DNA of 64,000 nt from Pseudomonadota bacterium (GCA_008501635.1 QQUJ01000030.1:203329-267328), one strand, 5' to 3'; numbered from the stretch's first letter, positions 20,721-31,601 are shown. A program made the numbers and translations. Notes: generated from the sequence alone by a model not told the origin.

Positions 20721-21866
20721 TCAGGATGCGCTATCGAGTGTGATTGCTGTCAGGACCCCGCCCCGCCCGTAGACATAGAGCGTGTCGTCGATCACCGCGG
20801 GCGCCTCCAGTAAACCCTTGCTATCGATTTGCACGCGGCCAACGATACGCCCATCGTCCTGTGACAGAAAATGCAGATAACCCTCAAAATCTCCGACCAC
20901 CACGTAATCCCGGTAGGCGGTGGGCGCGGTCAAACCCCGCGCCTGCAGCTTCTCCTGCTTCCACAGCGCCACACCGTTATCACGCGCCAGCGCCCACAGG
21001 TGACCGCGATCATCGGTCACGTAAAGCCGGTCGCGGTTCAGACCGACGGGTTGATAGCCCGAAATATCCCGCGCCCAGATCAACACTCCAGTGGTCGCGG
21101 CGACCGCGGCCACCCGCCCCTGATAGGCGGTAACGAACAGCGTGCCGTCATCCAGAACCGGATGAGCATCGATGTCGACCATGCGATCGAGCTCTGTCCT
21201 CCCGCGTGGCACCGCAATGGTGCTCTCCCACAGCACGCGTCCGCCATTTAGCTCGAGCGCCGCGAGCTTGCCACTGGCGAAACCGGCGTAGACGCGACCA
21301 CCGTCGGTCACCGGCGTACTCGTACCACGTAGACTGAGCGCCGGCACGCGCTGTTGATAAAACCATTTGCGCTCACCGGTCGCCCCGTCCAAACCAAACA
21401 ACTTGCCGTCGCTGCTGTGGGCAATGACCACACCACCCTCCATCTGCGGCGGGGCGAGGATCTCGCTGGAGAGCTCACTGCGCCAACGTTCAACGCCGTC
21501 CGCCGCATTCAACGCCACCACTTCGCCATTGATGGTGCCCACCAGCAACTGCTCACCTCTCAACCCCACGCCACCGGTGATCTCCAGATCAGTGGAGCGC
21601 TCCCAGAGCCTTCTGCCATTACCCCGATCGACCGCGACGAGCTTGCCGCCACGGTCAGCGGCATAGATGGTGCCGCCATCGAACACCGGTCGCAGCGTCA
21701 CGCGCTGCCCGTCGGTACCCGAACCCACCTGAGTACGCCACAGTGTGCGGACCGGAAGTTCGCTCTCCAGCACCGGCAGCGGCGCCGGCGGATCCGGATC
21801 GACCACCGAGCTGCAACCCGCGAGCGCCGCGGTCACCAGGGCGGCAGCGAGCAGGGCGTGTCTCAT
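20721..21866 (-). CDS. bamB: outer-membrane assembly lipoprotein BamB
   Basis: A 381-residue beta-propeller lipoprotein of the BAM complex that inserts outer-membrane proteins. The N-terminus has a lipoprotein signal with lipobox LAGC (Cys18), followed by PQQ-like repeats (for example GGRVYAGFASGKLAALEL, DDGTLFVTAYQGRVAAV). The start overlaps the yfgM stop by 4 bp, the conserved hisS-yfgM-bamB order. Confidence 0.95.
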   Translation of the reverse strand: MRHALLAAALVTAALAGCSSVVDPDPPAPLPVLESELPVRTLWRTQVGSGTDGQRVTLRPVFDGGTIYAADRGGKLVAVDRGNGRRLWERSTDLEITGGVGLRGEQLLVGTINGEVVALNAADGVERWRSELSSEILAPPQMEGGVVIAHSSDGKLFGLDGATGERKWFYQQRVPALSLRGTSTPVTDGGRVYAGFASGKLAALELNGGRVLWESTIAVPRGRTELDRMVDIDAHPVLDDGTLFVTAYQGRVAAVAATTGVLIWARDISGYQPVGLNRDRLYVTDDRGHLWALARDNGVALWKQEKLQARGLTAPTAYRDYVVVGDFEGYLHFLSQDDGRIVGRVQIDSKGLLEAPAVIDDTLYVYGRGGVLTAITLDSAS

Positions 21867-22504
21867 CGAATGGCCTCGTCCGCCGTCAGTCCCAGGTCGT
21901 CGAGCTTGAGTTGAATCAGCGCGCTGTTGGCAGGATTGCGGCCCAACGCCTTGCGATAGGCGTCGCGTGCGGCCTTGGTATCGCCATCCACCAGCGCGAG
22001 GTCGCCCTGGATCTCATGGTAGTCACTGGCAAACGTGCCGAACTCCACCCCCTGCAGCAATGCTTGCACTGCCGCGTGCTCTCCCTGTTCGAGCAGTACG
22101 CGGGCCAGACGGATACGGGCAACATGGCGTAACTCATCGGTATCGCCATTGGCCAATACCCAGCGCAGCCGCTCTTCAGCGGCACCGAGATCACCCTGCT
22201 CCACGTGCGCCCTGGCCATCATCAATGCGCTGAGTGCCGCGTAGGGCGTGTCGGCATACTGCCCCACGACCACCTTGCCCTGCTCCAGCACCTCGTCATG
22301 GCGGCCAGCCTGCGCGGCAACATAGATCGCCTCGTACTGTGCCGAGGCCGCAGCGCCGCGCTCGTCGACATGTTTTTGCCAGTACTGCCAGCCGAACAGC
22401 CCCCCCAATCCGATCACTGCGCCGGTAATCAAGGCCACCGCATTCTCACGCCACCATTTTTTAAGGGCTTCGATTTGTTCCTGTTCTGATGCGTAGACGT
22501 CCAC
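21863..22504 (-). CDS. yfgM: YfgM-like ancillary SecYEG protein (TPR)
   Basis: A 213-residue protein with a cytosolic N-terminus, one membrane helix (VALITGAVIGLGGLFGWQYW, about residues 23-42) and a periplasmic TPR-like region. In E. coli YfgM joins the SecYEG-PpiD complex and links to periplasmic chaperones. The SEQEQIEALKKWWRENA start is diagnostic. It lies 24 bp after hisS in the same operon. Confidence 0.92.
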   Translation of the reverse strand: MDVYASEQEQIEALKKWWRENAVALITGAVIGLGGLFGWQYWQKHVDERGAAASAQYEAIYVAAQAGRHDEVLEQGKVVVGQYADTPYAALSALMMARAHVEQGDLGAAEERLRWVLANGDTDELRHVARIRLARVLLEQGEHAAVQALLQGVEFGTFASDYHEIQGDLALVDGDTKAARDAYRKALGRNPANSALIQLKLDDLGLTADEAIR

Positions 22505-22528
22505 CGCTCGCTCCTGACTGCCTGCTCG

Positions 22529-23818
22529 TTATGATTCGAATAGCCGCGCGCGCAGCAACGCCGCAAGCTCTGTTTGGGGCACGGTCACCTGCCGCTCGCC
22601 GCCGCGCAGATCCTTGATACCGACACTCCCCTGCGCCAATTCCTCATCGCCAAGAATCAACCCCAACCTGGCACCGCTCCGATCAGCCTTCCTGAACTGA
22701 TTTTTGAATCCACCGCCGCCACAGTGGCAAAGAATCCGTACACCGGGAAGTGCATCGCGCAGCCGCTCTGCCAACAGGAACCCCTGCCGTTGTGCCGCTT
22801 CGCTGGCACTGATCAGGTAAACATGCGGCGCCTGTCCATCCTCTACCGATTGCCTGCGCTCTTCGATCAGCGCCACGAGCCGCTCCAGGCCCATGGCGAA
22901 ACCTACACCCGGCGTAGGGCGTCCACCCAACTGCTCGACCAAACCATCGTAGCGGCCGCCCGCGCAGACCGTGCCCTGCGCGCCGAGTTGATCGGTTACC
23001 CACTCGAAGACAGTGTTGCAGTAGTAGTCGAGTCCACGCACCAGACGCGGATTGATGCGGTAGCGAATCCCGGCGGCCTCGATCAATGTCGTCAATCCCT
23101 CGAAGTGGCGCCGCGAAGCGTCGCCGAGAAAATCGGCCAACCCGGGAGCGCCGGCGATCACTTCCCGCATCGCCGGATTCTTGCTGTCGAGGATACGCAA
23201 CGGATTGCTGGTGAGCCGACGCCGGCTGTCTTCGTCCAGCACTGTCACATGCGCTTGAAGATAGACGGTCAGCGCATCGCGGTAAACGGCACGCTCTTCG
23301 GCGGTACCCAGCGAATTGATCTCCAGTTCGACGATGTCATCGATACCCAACTCCCGCCACATGCGTGCGCTCATCAGGATCTGCTCGGCGTCGACATCCG
23401 GCCCAGTCAAACCGAAAATCTCGGCGCCAATCTGATGAAACTGGCGGTAGCGTCCCTTCTGCGGGCGCTCGTGACGAAACATCGGACCGATGTACCAGAG
23501 ACGTTGCACCTGGTTGTACAGCAAACCGTTTTCGATACCCGCCCGGACACAGCCGGCCGTGTTTTCCGGGCGCAGTGTGAGGCTGTCGCCATTGCGATCG
23601 TCGAAGGTATACATCTCCTTCTCGACGATATCGGTCACCTCGCCGATGGAGCGGGCAAAGAGCTCGGTACGCTCGAGGATCGGTGTGCGAATCTCACGAT
23701 AACCGTAGGCTAGCAGCACACCGCGCAGCGTAGCTTCCACATGCTGCCAGAGCGAACTTTGCTCCGGCAGGATGTCGTGCATACCGCGAATGGCCTGGAT
23801 CTCTTTGGACAAACCCAC
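22529..23818 (-). CDS. hisS: histidyl-tRNA synthetase
   Basis: Class II aminoacyl-tRNA synthetase charging tRNA-His. It has 429 residues: [10 protein letters not shown] at the N-terminus, motif 2 around [13 protein letters not shown], the histidine-binding [15 protein letters not shown], motif 3 with [11 protein letters not shown], and a C-terminal anticodon-binding domain. It is full length and distinct from HisZ. Confidence 0.97.
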   Translation of the reverse strand: MGLSKEIQAIRGMHDILPEQSSLWQHVEATLRGVLLAYGYREIRTPILERTELFARSIGEVTDIVEKEMYTFDDRNGDSLTLRPENTAGCVRAGIENGLLYNQVQRLWYIGPMFRHERPQKGRYRQFHQIGAEIFGLTGPDVDAEQILMSARMWRELGIDDIVELEINSLGTAEERAVYRDALTVYLQAHVTVLDEDSRRRLTSNPLRILDSKNPAMREVIAGAPGLADFLGDASRRHFEGLTTLIEAAGIRYRINPRLVRGLDYYCNTVFEWVTDQLGAQGTVCAGGRYDGLVEQLGGRPTPGVGFAMGLERLVALIEERRQSVEDGQAPHVYLISASEAAQRQGFLLAERLRDALPGVRILCHCGGGGFKNQFRKADRSGARLGLILGDEELAQGSVGIKDLRGGERQVTVPQTELAALLRARLFES

Positions 23819-23846
23819 TTCCTTATTCGATAAAATGGCAACATCT

Positions 23847-24005
23847 TCTCGCGCTAAGGCGCCAAGGGCGCAAAGTTCGCCAAGAAGAATCCTATCAATT
23901 CAGATCTTCGGCACCGCAATCCGACACCGACAGCGAAGCGGTGAGGAACGGCGTTGAAACACTACTTCCGCTCTTTCTTTGCGAGCCTGGCGTCTTTGCG
24001 CGAGA
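23847..24005. repeat. inverted repeat filling the ispG-hisS gap
   Basis: Left arm 23847-23877 begins TCTCGCGCTAAGGCGCCAAG. Right arm 23975-24005, read on the minus strand, begins TCTCGCGCAAAGACGCCAGG. About three quarters of the 31 positions match, and both arms carry CGCAAAG. The arms sit at the two ends of a 190-bp intergenic region that holds no gene. This resembles dispersed CGCAAAG/CGCCAAGG-type intergenic repeats; that classification is inference. Confidence 0.55.
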
Positions 24006-24008
24006 GGC

Positions 24009-25100
24009 TTATACATCCCCTTCCCGCTGGCGGCGCAAGCGCTCCCGGATCTCGCGTTCCAGCCGGTCTACCAGATCATCGTCGGTCACCTTCTCCGCCG
24101 GTTTGCCGTCGCGGTACATGAGATTGGGTTCACCACCGGCTATCCCGATATCGGCAATTTTCGCCTCTCCGGGGCCGTTGACCACGCAGCCTATGACTGC
24201 CACATCGAGGGATTCGGTGATATCCGCCAGACGCACTTCGAGTGCATTCACGGTTTTAATCACATCGAAGCGCTGGCGCGAGCACGAAGGACAGGCGATC
24301 AGGTTGATGCCGTGACTGCGCAGATGCAGGCTCTTGAGGATATCGAAGCCCACCTTCACCTCTTCCACCGGATCGGCCGCCAGCGAGACGCGCAGCGTAT
24401 CCCCGATACCTTCAGCCAGCAGCATCCCGATACCGACCGCCGATTTTACGGTCCCCGAACGCAGCCCCCCCGCCTCGGTTATGCCCAGATGCAGGGGCTG
24501 CTCGATCTCCCCCGCCAAGGTACGGTAAGCGGCGACCGCAGTCTGCACATCGGAGGCCTTGAGACTGATTTTGAACTCATGAAAATTCAGACGATCAAGG
24601 ATCTCCACATGGCGCAAGGCGGACTCGACCAACGCCGCTGGCGTCGGCTCCTGGTACTTTTCCAGAAGATCCTTCTCCAGCGAACCGGCATTGACGCCAA
24701 CACGGATCGGAATCCCCCGGTCGCGTGCGCAATCGACCACTGCGCGGATACGATCCTCCCGGCCTATGTTGCCCGGATTGATGCGCAGGCAATCGGCCCC
24801 CAGCTCGGCCACCCGCAATGCGATTCGGTAGTCGAAGTGGATATCCGCAACCAACGGCACGCTCACCTGCTTGCGAATCGCGCCAAAGGCGTCCGCAGCT
24901 TCCATGGAGGGGACGGAGATGCGCACGATGTCCGCGCCCGCTGCCGCAATCGCCTGCACCTGCGCGACGGTGGCCGCCACATCGCAGGTTTCGGTATTGG
25001 TCATGCTTTGCACCGAGATCAAAGCGTCGCCACCGACGGCGACCGAGCCGACCTTGATCTGGCGTGATCTACGCCGTTGGATGGAGATGGTGGGATGCAC
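24009..25100 (-). CDS. ispG: 4-hydroxy-3-methylbut-2-enyl diphosphate synthase (flavodoxin/ferredoxin)
   Basis: Fe-S enzyme of the MEP isoprenoid pathway converting MEcPP to HMBPP. It has 363 residues: an N-terminal TIM barrel with [16 protein letters not shown], and C-terminal [4Fe-4S] ligands in [13 protein letters not shown] and [11 protein letters not shown]. It lies between rodZ and hisS, the conserved gammaproteobacterial order. Confidence 0.97.
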   Translation of the reverse strand: MHPTISIQRRRSRQIKVGSVAVGGDALISVQSMTNTETCDVAATVAQVQAIAAAGADIVRISVPSMEAADAFGAIRKQVSVPLVADIHFDYRIALRVAELGADCLRINPGNIGREDRIRAVVDCARDRGIPIRVGVNAGSLEKDLLEKYQEPTPAALVESALRHVEILDRLNFHEFKISLKASDVQTAVAAYRTLAGEIEQPLHLGITEAGGLRSGTVKSAVGIGMLLAEGIGDTLRVSLAADPVEEVKVGFDILKSLHLRSHGINLIACPSCSRQRFDVIKTVNALEVRLADITESLDVAVIGCVVNGPGEAKIADIGIAGGEPNLMYRDGKPAEKVTDDDLVDRLEREIRERLRRQREGDV

Positions 25101-25158
25101 GATCAGCCTCTGCCGTGGTCGCGAATGCTCGCGCCATACCCGCTAGAGCGCCCCATGG

Positions 25159-26247
25159 CTAGCGCTCACCGTCAGGTGCAGCGCCGAGGGTAAGGCGCGC
25201 TACGCCGCGGCTGCTGGCACGAATATCGGTGACCGGCTCACCATTGAAACGCAGCTCAACTCCGGGAGCATTGCCCAGGAAAATGGCGAACGGACCCTGG
25301 CCGGTCACCTCGCGAACCGTGCCGGCCTTCAGCAACTGATAAACCAGTCGCTCTCCGTTCACATCGGTCACCTCCGCCCACGAGTCGCCCAGCAACTCGA
25401 GAACCAGGCGATCTCCACCGCTGTCTGCAGCATCGGATCGCGTCACGGGCGTGACGACCGCGGGCAACGCTGCAGCGACTGGATCGGCCATTGGCTCGGG
25501 CATGCTGGAAATCGCCGGATCCGGCCGGGAAACCACGGCCGGCGCTGGCTCTGGCGGTTCGGCAACCATGGGTGTCGAAGGCGTCGATGCCACGATGGGC
25601 GGGGTCGGATCGGGGGCCATCACCACCTCTGGAGATGGTTCGGCTAGCGGCGGTTTCTTCGGTGCAGGTTCCGGAACGACGGGTGGCGGCACAAAGGCCG
25701 GTGTGCTCTCACTGTTTGCCTCGGCAACCGGCGGGTGCGCAGGCAACTCCACCTGCGCCGGGGTAAGCGCTGCGCTGCCCGGACTGCCGTTGATCCCTAA
25801 CCGGCTGAGGAGCGATGAGGTCGATTCATCCTGAAACCAGGCGACCAACAGCGCACCCAGGACCACAACAACCGCCACCGAACCCCAACGCAACAGCAGG
25901 TGCTCGCTGCGTTGTTTGTTCGTGAGGATCGCTCCTTTGGGCAACGCCGGCCGCGCTTCGATCAGCCCCAATCGTTCGAAAGTTTCGATCACCTCGGTAA
26001 CCGGTAGTCCGAGCAGGCGGGCATAGCTGCGCAGATAACCACGAGCGAAGAGAATAGAAGGCAGACGTTGATAGTCGTCCGACTCCAATGCATCGATGAT
26101 GGCCTGCTTGAGCTTGAGCTGATCAGCCGCCTGCGCCAGCGACAGGCCACGCGCCTCCCGTGATGCGCGCAGTAGCGCTCCGGGGCCCTCGGGGCGCTCC
26201 TGCCCAGACTCCGGCGATTGTTCCACAGGAAGCCACTCGGCGCTCAT
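25159..26247 (-). CDS. rodZ: cytoskeletal protein RodZ
   Basis: Bitopic inner-membrane protein anchoring MreB and setting rod shape. With the ATG at 26247 it has 362 residues: a cytosolic Xre-type HTH (about 27-95; REARGLSLAQAADQLKL), one membrane helix (about 145-165; WGSVAVVVVLGALLVAWF), a proline/alanine-rich linker and a C-terminal periplasmic DUF4115 domain (LELLGDSWAEVTDVNG). The start overlaps the pilW stop (ATGA); a longer upstream frame runs through pilW and is rejected. Confidence 0.93.
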   Translation of the reverse strand: MSAEWLPVEQSPESGQERPEGPGALLRASREARGLSLAQAADQLKLKQAIIDALESDDYQRLPSILFARGYLRSYARLLGLPVTEVIETFERLGLIEARPALPKGAILTNKQRSEHLLLRWGSVAVVVVLGALLVAWFQDESTSSLLSRLGINGSPGSAALTPAQVELPAHPPVAEANSESTPAFVPPPVVPEPAPKKPPLAEPSPEVVMAPDPTPPIVASTPSTPMVAEPPEPAPAVVSRPDPAISSMPEPMADPVAAALPAVVTPVTRSDAADSGGDRLVLELLGDSWAEVTDVNGERLVYQLLKAGTVREVTGQGPFAIFLGNAPGVELRFNGEPVTDIRASSRGVARLTLGAAPDGER

Positions 26248-26999
26248 CAGCGTTTCGATTCCAGCAATAGCCGCGCTTCTTCCGAATCGGGATACTCTCC
26301 CTCCAGCAGCTGCGAATAGCTGGCGACCGCGTTGCGATCGCCCAACTCGCGCTCCACCTGTATTCCCAACCACAGGGTCTGCGGTGTGGGCTTGGCAACC
26401 GCCTGGTAGCGCTGCAGGTAGCCCCGCGCGCTCAAAGCGTTGCCCTGCTCGAAACTGATGCGCGACATTTGGAACAGCGCCTGGGCAAACTGCGGGTTTT
26501 TGCGCAAGGCTGCACGCAGGTATTTCTCGGCCAGTGCGGGGTCCCGGGCACGCAGGCACTGGCCGGCATTGCTCAGAGCCACCTCCGGTTGCGGGTAGAG
26601 TGGATTATCGACAGCGGCATCGAAATGCTTCATGGCCATATCCACTTCACCCTTGCGGCATAAGAAAACGGCGTAGGCATTGCGTGCGTATGAATCGCTT
26701 GGGTCGAGCTCGACGGACCTGATGTAGTGGCCATCCGCCTTGTCCGCGCGCCCCATATTCTCGTAAACAACAGCGATCGCCGCCTGTGCCTTGGCGTTTT
26801 TGGGATCCTGCTCAACCGCTTTGGTGAGCTTGATCAAGGCCAGCTCCAGATCGCGTTCTTTCAGATAAGCCAGGCCCAACTCGGTATTGAGCTGGGAACT
26901 CTTGATCAACTGTTCCTCCTGCTGCCGTACCGCTGCGTTGCTGCAGGCAGCAAGGGTAAATCCCACGAGACAGAGCAGCGTGGTTTTTACAGCACTCAT
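26247..26999 (-). CDS. pilW: type IV pilus biogenesis/stability lipoprotein PilW (PilF)
   Basis: A TPR lipoprotein needed for outer-membrane secretin PilQ assembly. It has 250 residues, lipoprotein signal with lipobox LAAC (about Cys19), then TPR units ([38 protein letters not shown]). The ATG at 26999 was chosen because it gives the signal peptide and overlaps the rlmN stop by 4 bp. Confidence 0.92.
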   Translation of the reverse strand: MSAVKTTLLCLVGFTLAACSNAAVRQQEEQLIKSSQLNTELGLAYLKERDLELALIKLTKAVEQDPKNAKAQAAIAVVYENMGRADKADGHYIRSVELDPSDSYARNAYAVFLCRKGEVDMAMKHFDAAVDNPLYPQPEVALSNAGQCLRARDPALAEKYLRAALRKNPQFAQALFQMSRISFEQGNALSARGYLQRYQAVAKPTPQTLWLGIQVERELGDRNAVASYSQLLEGEYPDSEEARLLLESKR

Positions 27000-28120
27000 G
27001 GGTGCACCTCGACTACGGGTGGATTGACCGCGCGTGCGCGACGGTTCTGCACCTTGCCCGCCAGCTGACCACACGCGGCATCGATATCCTGGCCGCGTGG
27101 CTTACGGGTAACGGTCATAATGCCGGCCGCCAGCAGCACCTCGCGGAACTCGTCAAGTACGGCGTTGCTCGAGGCACGATAGGGCGCCCCTGGATACGGA
27201 TTGAAGGGGATCAGATTGACCTTGGAGGGGATGCCGCTCAGTAACTTGACCAGTTTGCGCGCATCGTGGACGGAGTCATTGACCTCCGCGAGCATTATGT
27301 ACTCCCAGGTGATGCGCCGGCGTGTGTCACCGCCGATGAATTTCCGGCACGCCGACAACAGCTCGCTAATGGGATATTTGCGATTGATCGGCACCAATTG
27401 GCTACGCAGTTCATCGTCAACCGCATGCAGCGAGACCGCGAGACTGATGTCGGTCAGCCCGGCAAGCCGCTCGAGACCCGGCACCACGCCGGCGGTACTC
27501 AACGTAACGCGACGCTTGGAAAGCCCGAAGCCGAGATCGTCCATCATCAGCCGGCAGGCCCGCACCACGTTTTCAACGTTGAGCAGTGGCTCTCCCATGC
27601 CCATCAAAACCACATTGGTGATAAGACGCGTATCGTTCACGCCGGGCCATGCCTGATCACCGACCGCTGAGCGGCCCAGCTGTTCGTTGGCTACCCAGAC
27701 TTGTGCAATGATCTCGGCAGCGGTGAGATTGCGGTTGAACCCCTGTTGGGCAGTGACGCAAAAGGCGCAATCCAGCGGACAACCCACCTGCGAGGAGATA
27801 CACAGCGTGCCGCGATCACCGTCGGGTATGAAGACGGTTTCGACGCAATTGCCGTCGTGCAGGCGCAACAGCCATTTACGGGTTCCATCCGCCGACACCT
27901 GATCGGTGACCACCTCGGGCAGGCGGATCTCGGCAATCTCACTGAGTCGGGTGCGCAACGATTTGCTGAGGTTGCTCATCCGATCGAAATCGATCACGCC
28001 CAGATGGTAGATCCACTTCATCAATTGGTGGGCACGAAAGCCTTTCTCACCCAATTCGGTGAACCAGGCCTCCAAGCCGATACGATCAAAATCCAGCAGA
28101 TTGACGCGTGTTTCGCTCAA
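26996..28120 (-). CDS. rlmN: dual-specificity 23S rRNA/tRNA adenine C2-methyltransferase RlmN
   Basis: Radical SAM enzyme methylating A2503 of 23S rRNA and A37 of some tRNAs. The Fe-S motif is CPLDCAFC, with the methyl-carrying cysteine region DAACGQL near the C-terminus. The best start is TTG at 28120 ([11 protein letters not shown]), 374 residues, just after the ndk stop and preceded by a weak AAGAG. Upstream ATG codons lie inside ndk and are unlikely. Confidence 0.93.
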   Translation of the reverse strand: MSETRVNLLDFDRIGLEAWFTELGEKGFRAHQLMKWIYHLGVIDFDRMSNLSKSLRTRLSEIAEIRLPEVVTDQVSADGTRKWLLRLHDGNCVETVFIPDGDRGTLCISSQVGCPLDCAFCVTAQQGFNRNLTAAEIIAQVWVANEQLGRSAVGDQAWPGVNDTRLITNVVLMGMGEPLLNVENVVRACRLMMDDLGFGLSKRRVTLSTAGVVPGLERLAGLTDISLAVSLHAVDDELRSQLVPINRKYPISELLSACRKFIGGDTRRRITWEYIMLAEVNDSVHDARKLVKLLSGIPSKVNLIPFNPYPGAPYRASSNAVLDEFREVLLAAGIMTVTRKPRGQDIDAACGQLAGKVQNRRARAVNPPVVEVHP

Positions 28121-28130
28121 ACGATTGCTC

Positions 28131-28562
28131 TTAGCGGGTGCGCGGGCAGATTTCACCTTCGCTGAAAAAGAAGGCAATCTCGGCACGTGCAGTGTCGGGA
28201 CCATCCGAGCCATGGACGGCGTTTTCGCTCACATCGTCAGCGAAGTCGGCGCGAATGGTGCCCGCCGCAGCTTCCTTGGGGTTGGTGGCACCCATGACCT
28301 CGCGATTCTTGGCGATGGCGTTCTCGCCTTCCAGCACCTGCACCACCACCGGCCCCGACATCATGAATTCGACCAGGTCCTTGAAAAAGGGACGTTCCCT
28401 GTGAACGGCGTAAAAGCCCTCTGCCTGCTCACGGGAGAGGTGCAGCATCTTGGCCGCCACGATGCGCAAGCCCGCTTTTTCGAAACGGCTGTAGATCTCG
28501 CCGATCACATTCTTGGCAACCGCATCAGGTTTGACGATGGAAAAGGTACGCTCAATGGCCAT
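28131..28562 (-). CDS. ndk: nucleoside diphosphate kinase
   Basis: Transfers the gamma phosphate between nucleotides through phosphohistidine His117 (NAVHGSDGP). It has 143 residues, the standard length, starting [15 protein letters not shown]. Its 5' leader holds a terminator-like hairpin 26 bp from the start codon, which may separate or attenuate transcription coming from the isc genes. Confidence 0.97.
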   Translation of the reverse strand: MAIERTFSIVKPDAVAKNVIGEIYSRFEKAGLRIVAAKMLHLSREQAEGFYAVHRERPFFKDLVEFMMSGPVVVQVLEGENAIAKNREVMGATNPKEAAAGTIRADFADDVSENAVHGSDGPDTARAEIAFFFSEGEICPRTR

Positions 28563-28588
28563 TCGTAACTCCACAGCTGGATAAGACA

Positions 28589-28612
28589 AGCCCGCGTCTT
28601 TGGCCGCGGGCT
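28589..28612 (-). terminator. intrinsic-terminator-like hairpin between iscA and ndk
   Basis: Read on the minus strand: AGCCCGCG, 8-nt loop, CGCGGGCT, then TGTCTT. The 8-bp stem is perfect and GC rich, and the tail is moderately T rich. It lies about 195 bp after iscA and only 26 bp before ndk, so it could end isc transcripts or act as an attenuator in the ndk leader. Nothing else resembling a gene occupies 28563-28805. Confidence 0.55.
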
Positions 28613-28805
28613 GCATAAATCAACGTATAAGTTTACCGCTTTGGCGCGGGCCTAGGCAACGCAAGACCCGGGTTCAACGGGCAGCGGACTCACGCGCAAG
28701 GTCAATACAATGCGGTTATCCCCGAGGGCTGCCCCCTACATGCACCTTGGTACCTGCCGGGACAGGGAACGGGCAGGATGCGAGCGCAAAGCGCGCCCTT
28801 GCGGA

Positions 28806-29129
<324 letters not shown>

Positions 29130-29180
29130 AACGAACCTCTTTCCAATCGTCTGTTCAGTTGCCCGTAAAGCCACCGGTGC

Positions 29181-30374
29181 TCAACGACAAGCATCGGCGG
29201 CTAATGAATTCCACGTCGGCGACAAGGCCCGCAACTGGTTGACCTTGTCACATACCGCCTCGATCGTGATATCGATCTCCTCCTCGGTAGTGTAACGCCC
29301 TACTGAGAACCGGATCGAACCATCGGCCAATTCTGCACTCCGCCCCAGCGCGCCCAGCACATAGGAGGGTTCACGGTTGGCCGAAGAGCAGGCCGAGCCG
29401 GAACTGAGTGCGATCGAACCAAGGGCCATCATCAGTGCCTCGGCATCGATACCGCCGAAGCACACATTCAGATTGCCTGCTACACGCCGCTCCAGATCAC
29501 CATTGAGGCAGATCGACGGCAGTTGCTGCAAACCTTCCCAGAGGCGGTTGCGCATTCGGCGGATGCGCTCATTCTCGAGCGCAAAACGCTCGCGTGCGAT
29601 CCGATACGCCTCACCCATACCAACGATCTGATGCGTTGCCAGCGTTCCCGAGCGCAACCCCCGCTCATGGCCACCACCGTGCATCTGCGGTGCGAGGCGA
29701 ACCTCCGGCGCCGGACGCACATAAAGTGCGCCAATTCCCTTGGGACCGTAGAGTTTATGGGCCGAGAACGACATCAAATCCACCTGCCAGGTGCGCAGAT
29801 CGATAGCCAATTTCCCGGCGCTCTGCGCCGCATCCACATGAAAGAGGACACCGCGTTCGCGCGCCAGTTCCCCGAGGGCGGTGATATCCTGCACTACGCC
29901 GATCTCGTTGTTGACGTGCATGACCGAAAGCAACGCGGTGTCATCGCTCAGCGCCTCGCGCACCTTGTCGAGATCGAGCAGCCCGTTGGCCTCGGGACGC
30001 AGATAGGTCGCCTGGTAACCCTGAATCTCCAGATAACGGTAACAGTCGAGCACCGATTTATGTTCGGTCACCACGGTAACGATGTGGCGCCGTGTACCGC
30101 CCAAGGCCTCGATCACGCCTTTGATGGCCAGATTGTTCGATTCGGTCGCTCCCGAGGTCCAGATCAGACTCTCCGAATCACATTGAATCAACTCGGCGAC
30201 CTGCTGCCGGGCGCGCTCCACCGCCTGCTCTGCGTGACGCCCGAAACGGTGTGACCGCGAGGCCGGGTTACCGAAGACACCGTGTCGCGTCAGATACTCG
30301 GCCATGCGACCGGCAACCCGTTCATCGACCGGTGTCGTAGCGGCATAATCGAGATAGATCGAGCGTTTAGTCAT
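29181..30374 (-). CDS. iscS: cysteine desulfurase IscS with divergent C-terminus
   Basis: PLP enzyme converting cysteine to alanine plus persulfide sulfur. It has 397 residues: [23 protein letters not shown] lysine Lys207 ([11 protein letters not shown]), catalytic loop [17 protein letters not shown] with Cys329. After LSPTW the tail is only NSLAADACR, whereas E. coli IscS (404 residues) continues to a conserved ending that contacts IscU. No iscU follows; iscA starts 51 bp downstream. The start lies 56 bp after the second desulfurase gene. Confidence 0.93.
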   Translation of the reverse strand: MTKRSIYLDYAATTPVDERVAGRMAEYLTRHGVFGNPASRSHRFGRHAEQAVERARQQVAELIQCDSESLIWTSGATESNNLAIKGVIEALGGTRRHIVTVVTEHKSVLDCYRYLEIQGYQATYLRPEANGLLDLDKVREALSDDTALLSVMHVNNEIGVVQDITALGELARERGVLFHVDAAQSAGKLAIDLRTWQVDLMSFSAHKLYGPKGIGALYVRPAPEVRLAPQMHGGGHERGLRSGTLATHQIVGMGEAYRIARERFALENERIRRMRNRLWEGLQQLPSICLNGDLERRVAGNLNVCFGGIDAEALMMALGSIALSSGSACSSANREPSYVLGALGRSAELADGSIRFSVGRYTTEEEIDITIEAVCDKVNQLRALSPTWNSLAADACR

Positions 30375-30430
30375 GGTGATCGGCATCATTTAGGGTTTTT
30401 ATATACACGATCGGTCCCATCTCGAAGCCA

Positions 30431-31564
30431 CTAGCCTGTCAGCAATGGCGCCATGCGCTTACGCAATGTGTGCAGCGCGGCGATCAATCCATCGACGTCG
30501 GCGCGGCTGTTACCCACGCCGAAACTGACCCGCACCGCACTGAATGCCACCTCGCGCGCCACACCCATCGCCACCAATACATGACTGGGATCGCCGCTGC
30601 CGCTGTGGCAGGCCGACCCGCTGGAAACAGCGATGCCGTGGCGATCCAGGTGCAGCAATGTGGTCTCGCCATCGATGCCGGGTAGCGCGAACATGACGGT
30701 ATTGGGTAAGCGTTCGGCATCAGCACCCAGTACCTTGGCACCATGCAGCTCGGCGAGACGCGAAATCAGGTAGTCACGCAGCCCTTCGGTGTGAGCCCGA
30801 CGCTGCGCCTGCTCATTAGCCGCCAGTTCAGCCGCACATCCAAATCCGGCAATGGCCGCCACATTCTCCGTGCCTGAGCGCAGTCCGCGCTCCTGTCCGC
30901 CACCCCGGAGTATCGGTTCGAGATCCAGCGCCTTGTCCACAACCAGCGCACCCACGCCTTTCGGCCCGTTGAGTTTATGCGCCGACAAGCTCAACAGATG
31001 AGCACCCGTATCGGCAAAGCGCAGTGGCAGTTTGCCCGCCCATTGCACAGCGTCGGTGTGCATCACTACACCCCGTGTACGCGCCACAGCGGCCAGCTCA
31101 GCCACCGGTTGCAGCACGCCCGTCTCGTTATTGGCCGCCATCACCGAACAGATGCGGGTATCCGCGGAGAGGCCATCCATCAGGGACTCCGGTTGCGCGC
31201 GGCCCTGATCGTCGACGGCAATGGTCTGTGTCTCCCAGCCATCCCGCTCCAGCGCCTTCGCCGGCACCAGAACACTGGGGTGCTCCACAGCGCTGACTAA
31301 CAGGCGGCCCGGCTGTACGGTTTGCGCCACCCCCGAGAGTGCCAGGTTGTTGGCTTCGGTTCCCCCGCTGGTAAAGATCACCTGCGACGTCTGCACACCG
31401 AGCCACGCGGCAACCTGTTCACGCGCCGCTCCGACAGCGCCGCGCGCGGCGCGGCCAACGCGATGCACGCTGGAGGGGTTGCCACAATCGAGAAACGGCA
31501 GCATCGCCTCGCGAACCCGCTCATCAAGCGGGCTCGTGGCGTTGTGATCGAGATAAGCAGTCAT
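30431..31564 (-). CDS. second cysteine desulfurase (NifS/IscS-like)
   Basis: A 377-residue class V aminotransferase of the group I desulfurase type. It starts MTAYLDHNATSPLDERV, has PLP lysine Lys197 (LSAHKLNGPKG) and catalytic Cys319 in SSGSACHSGSGDPSHVL. It lies between iscR and iscS, 37 bp after iscR, so it is probably under IscR control. It is clearly not a recent copy of the adjacent iscS, since the sequences differ throughout. The sulfur acceptor is unknown. The symbol nifS is possible but not asserted. Confidence 0.9.
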   Translation of the reverse strand: MTAYLDHNATSPLDERVREAMLPFLDCGNPSSVHRVGRAARGAVGAAREQVAAWLGVQTSQVIFTSGGTEANNLALSGVAQTVQPGRLLVSAVEHPSVLVPAKALERDGWETQTIAVDDQGRAQPESLMDGLSADTRICSVMAANNETGVLQPVAELAAVARTRGVVMHTDAVQWAGKLPLRFADTGAHLLSLSAHKLNGPKGVGALVVDKALDLEPILRGGGQERGLRSGTENVAAIAGFGCAAELAANEQAQRRAHTEGLRDYLISRLAELHGAKVLGADAERLPNTVMFALPGIDGETTLLHLDRHGIAVSSGSACHSGSGDPSHVLVAMGVAREVAFSAVRVSFGVGNSRADVDGLIAALHTLRKRMAPLLTG

Positions 31565-31601
31565 GACGGGTGGCCTGTGCGACCTTCCGCTCGCTATGGG
31601 C

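Noticed and set aside
29130..29180. Possible iscU remnant between iscS and iscA
   Set aside because: Only 51 bp; none of its frames resembles IscU.
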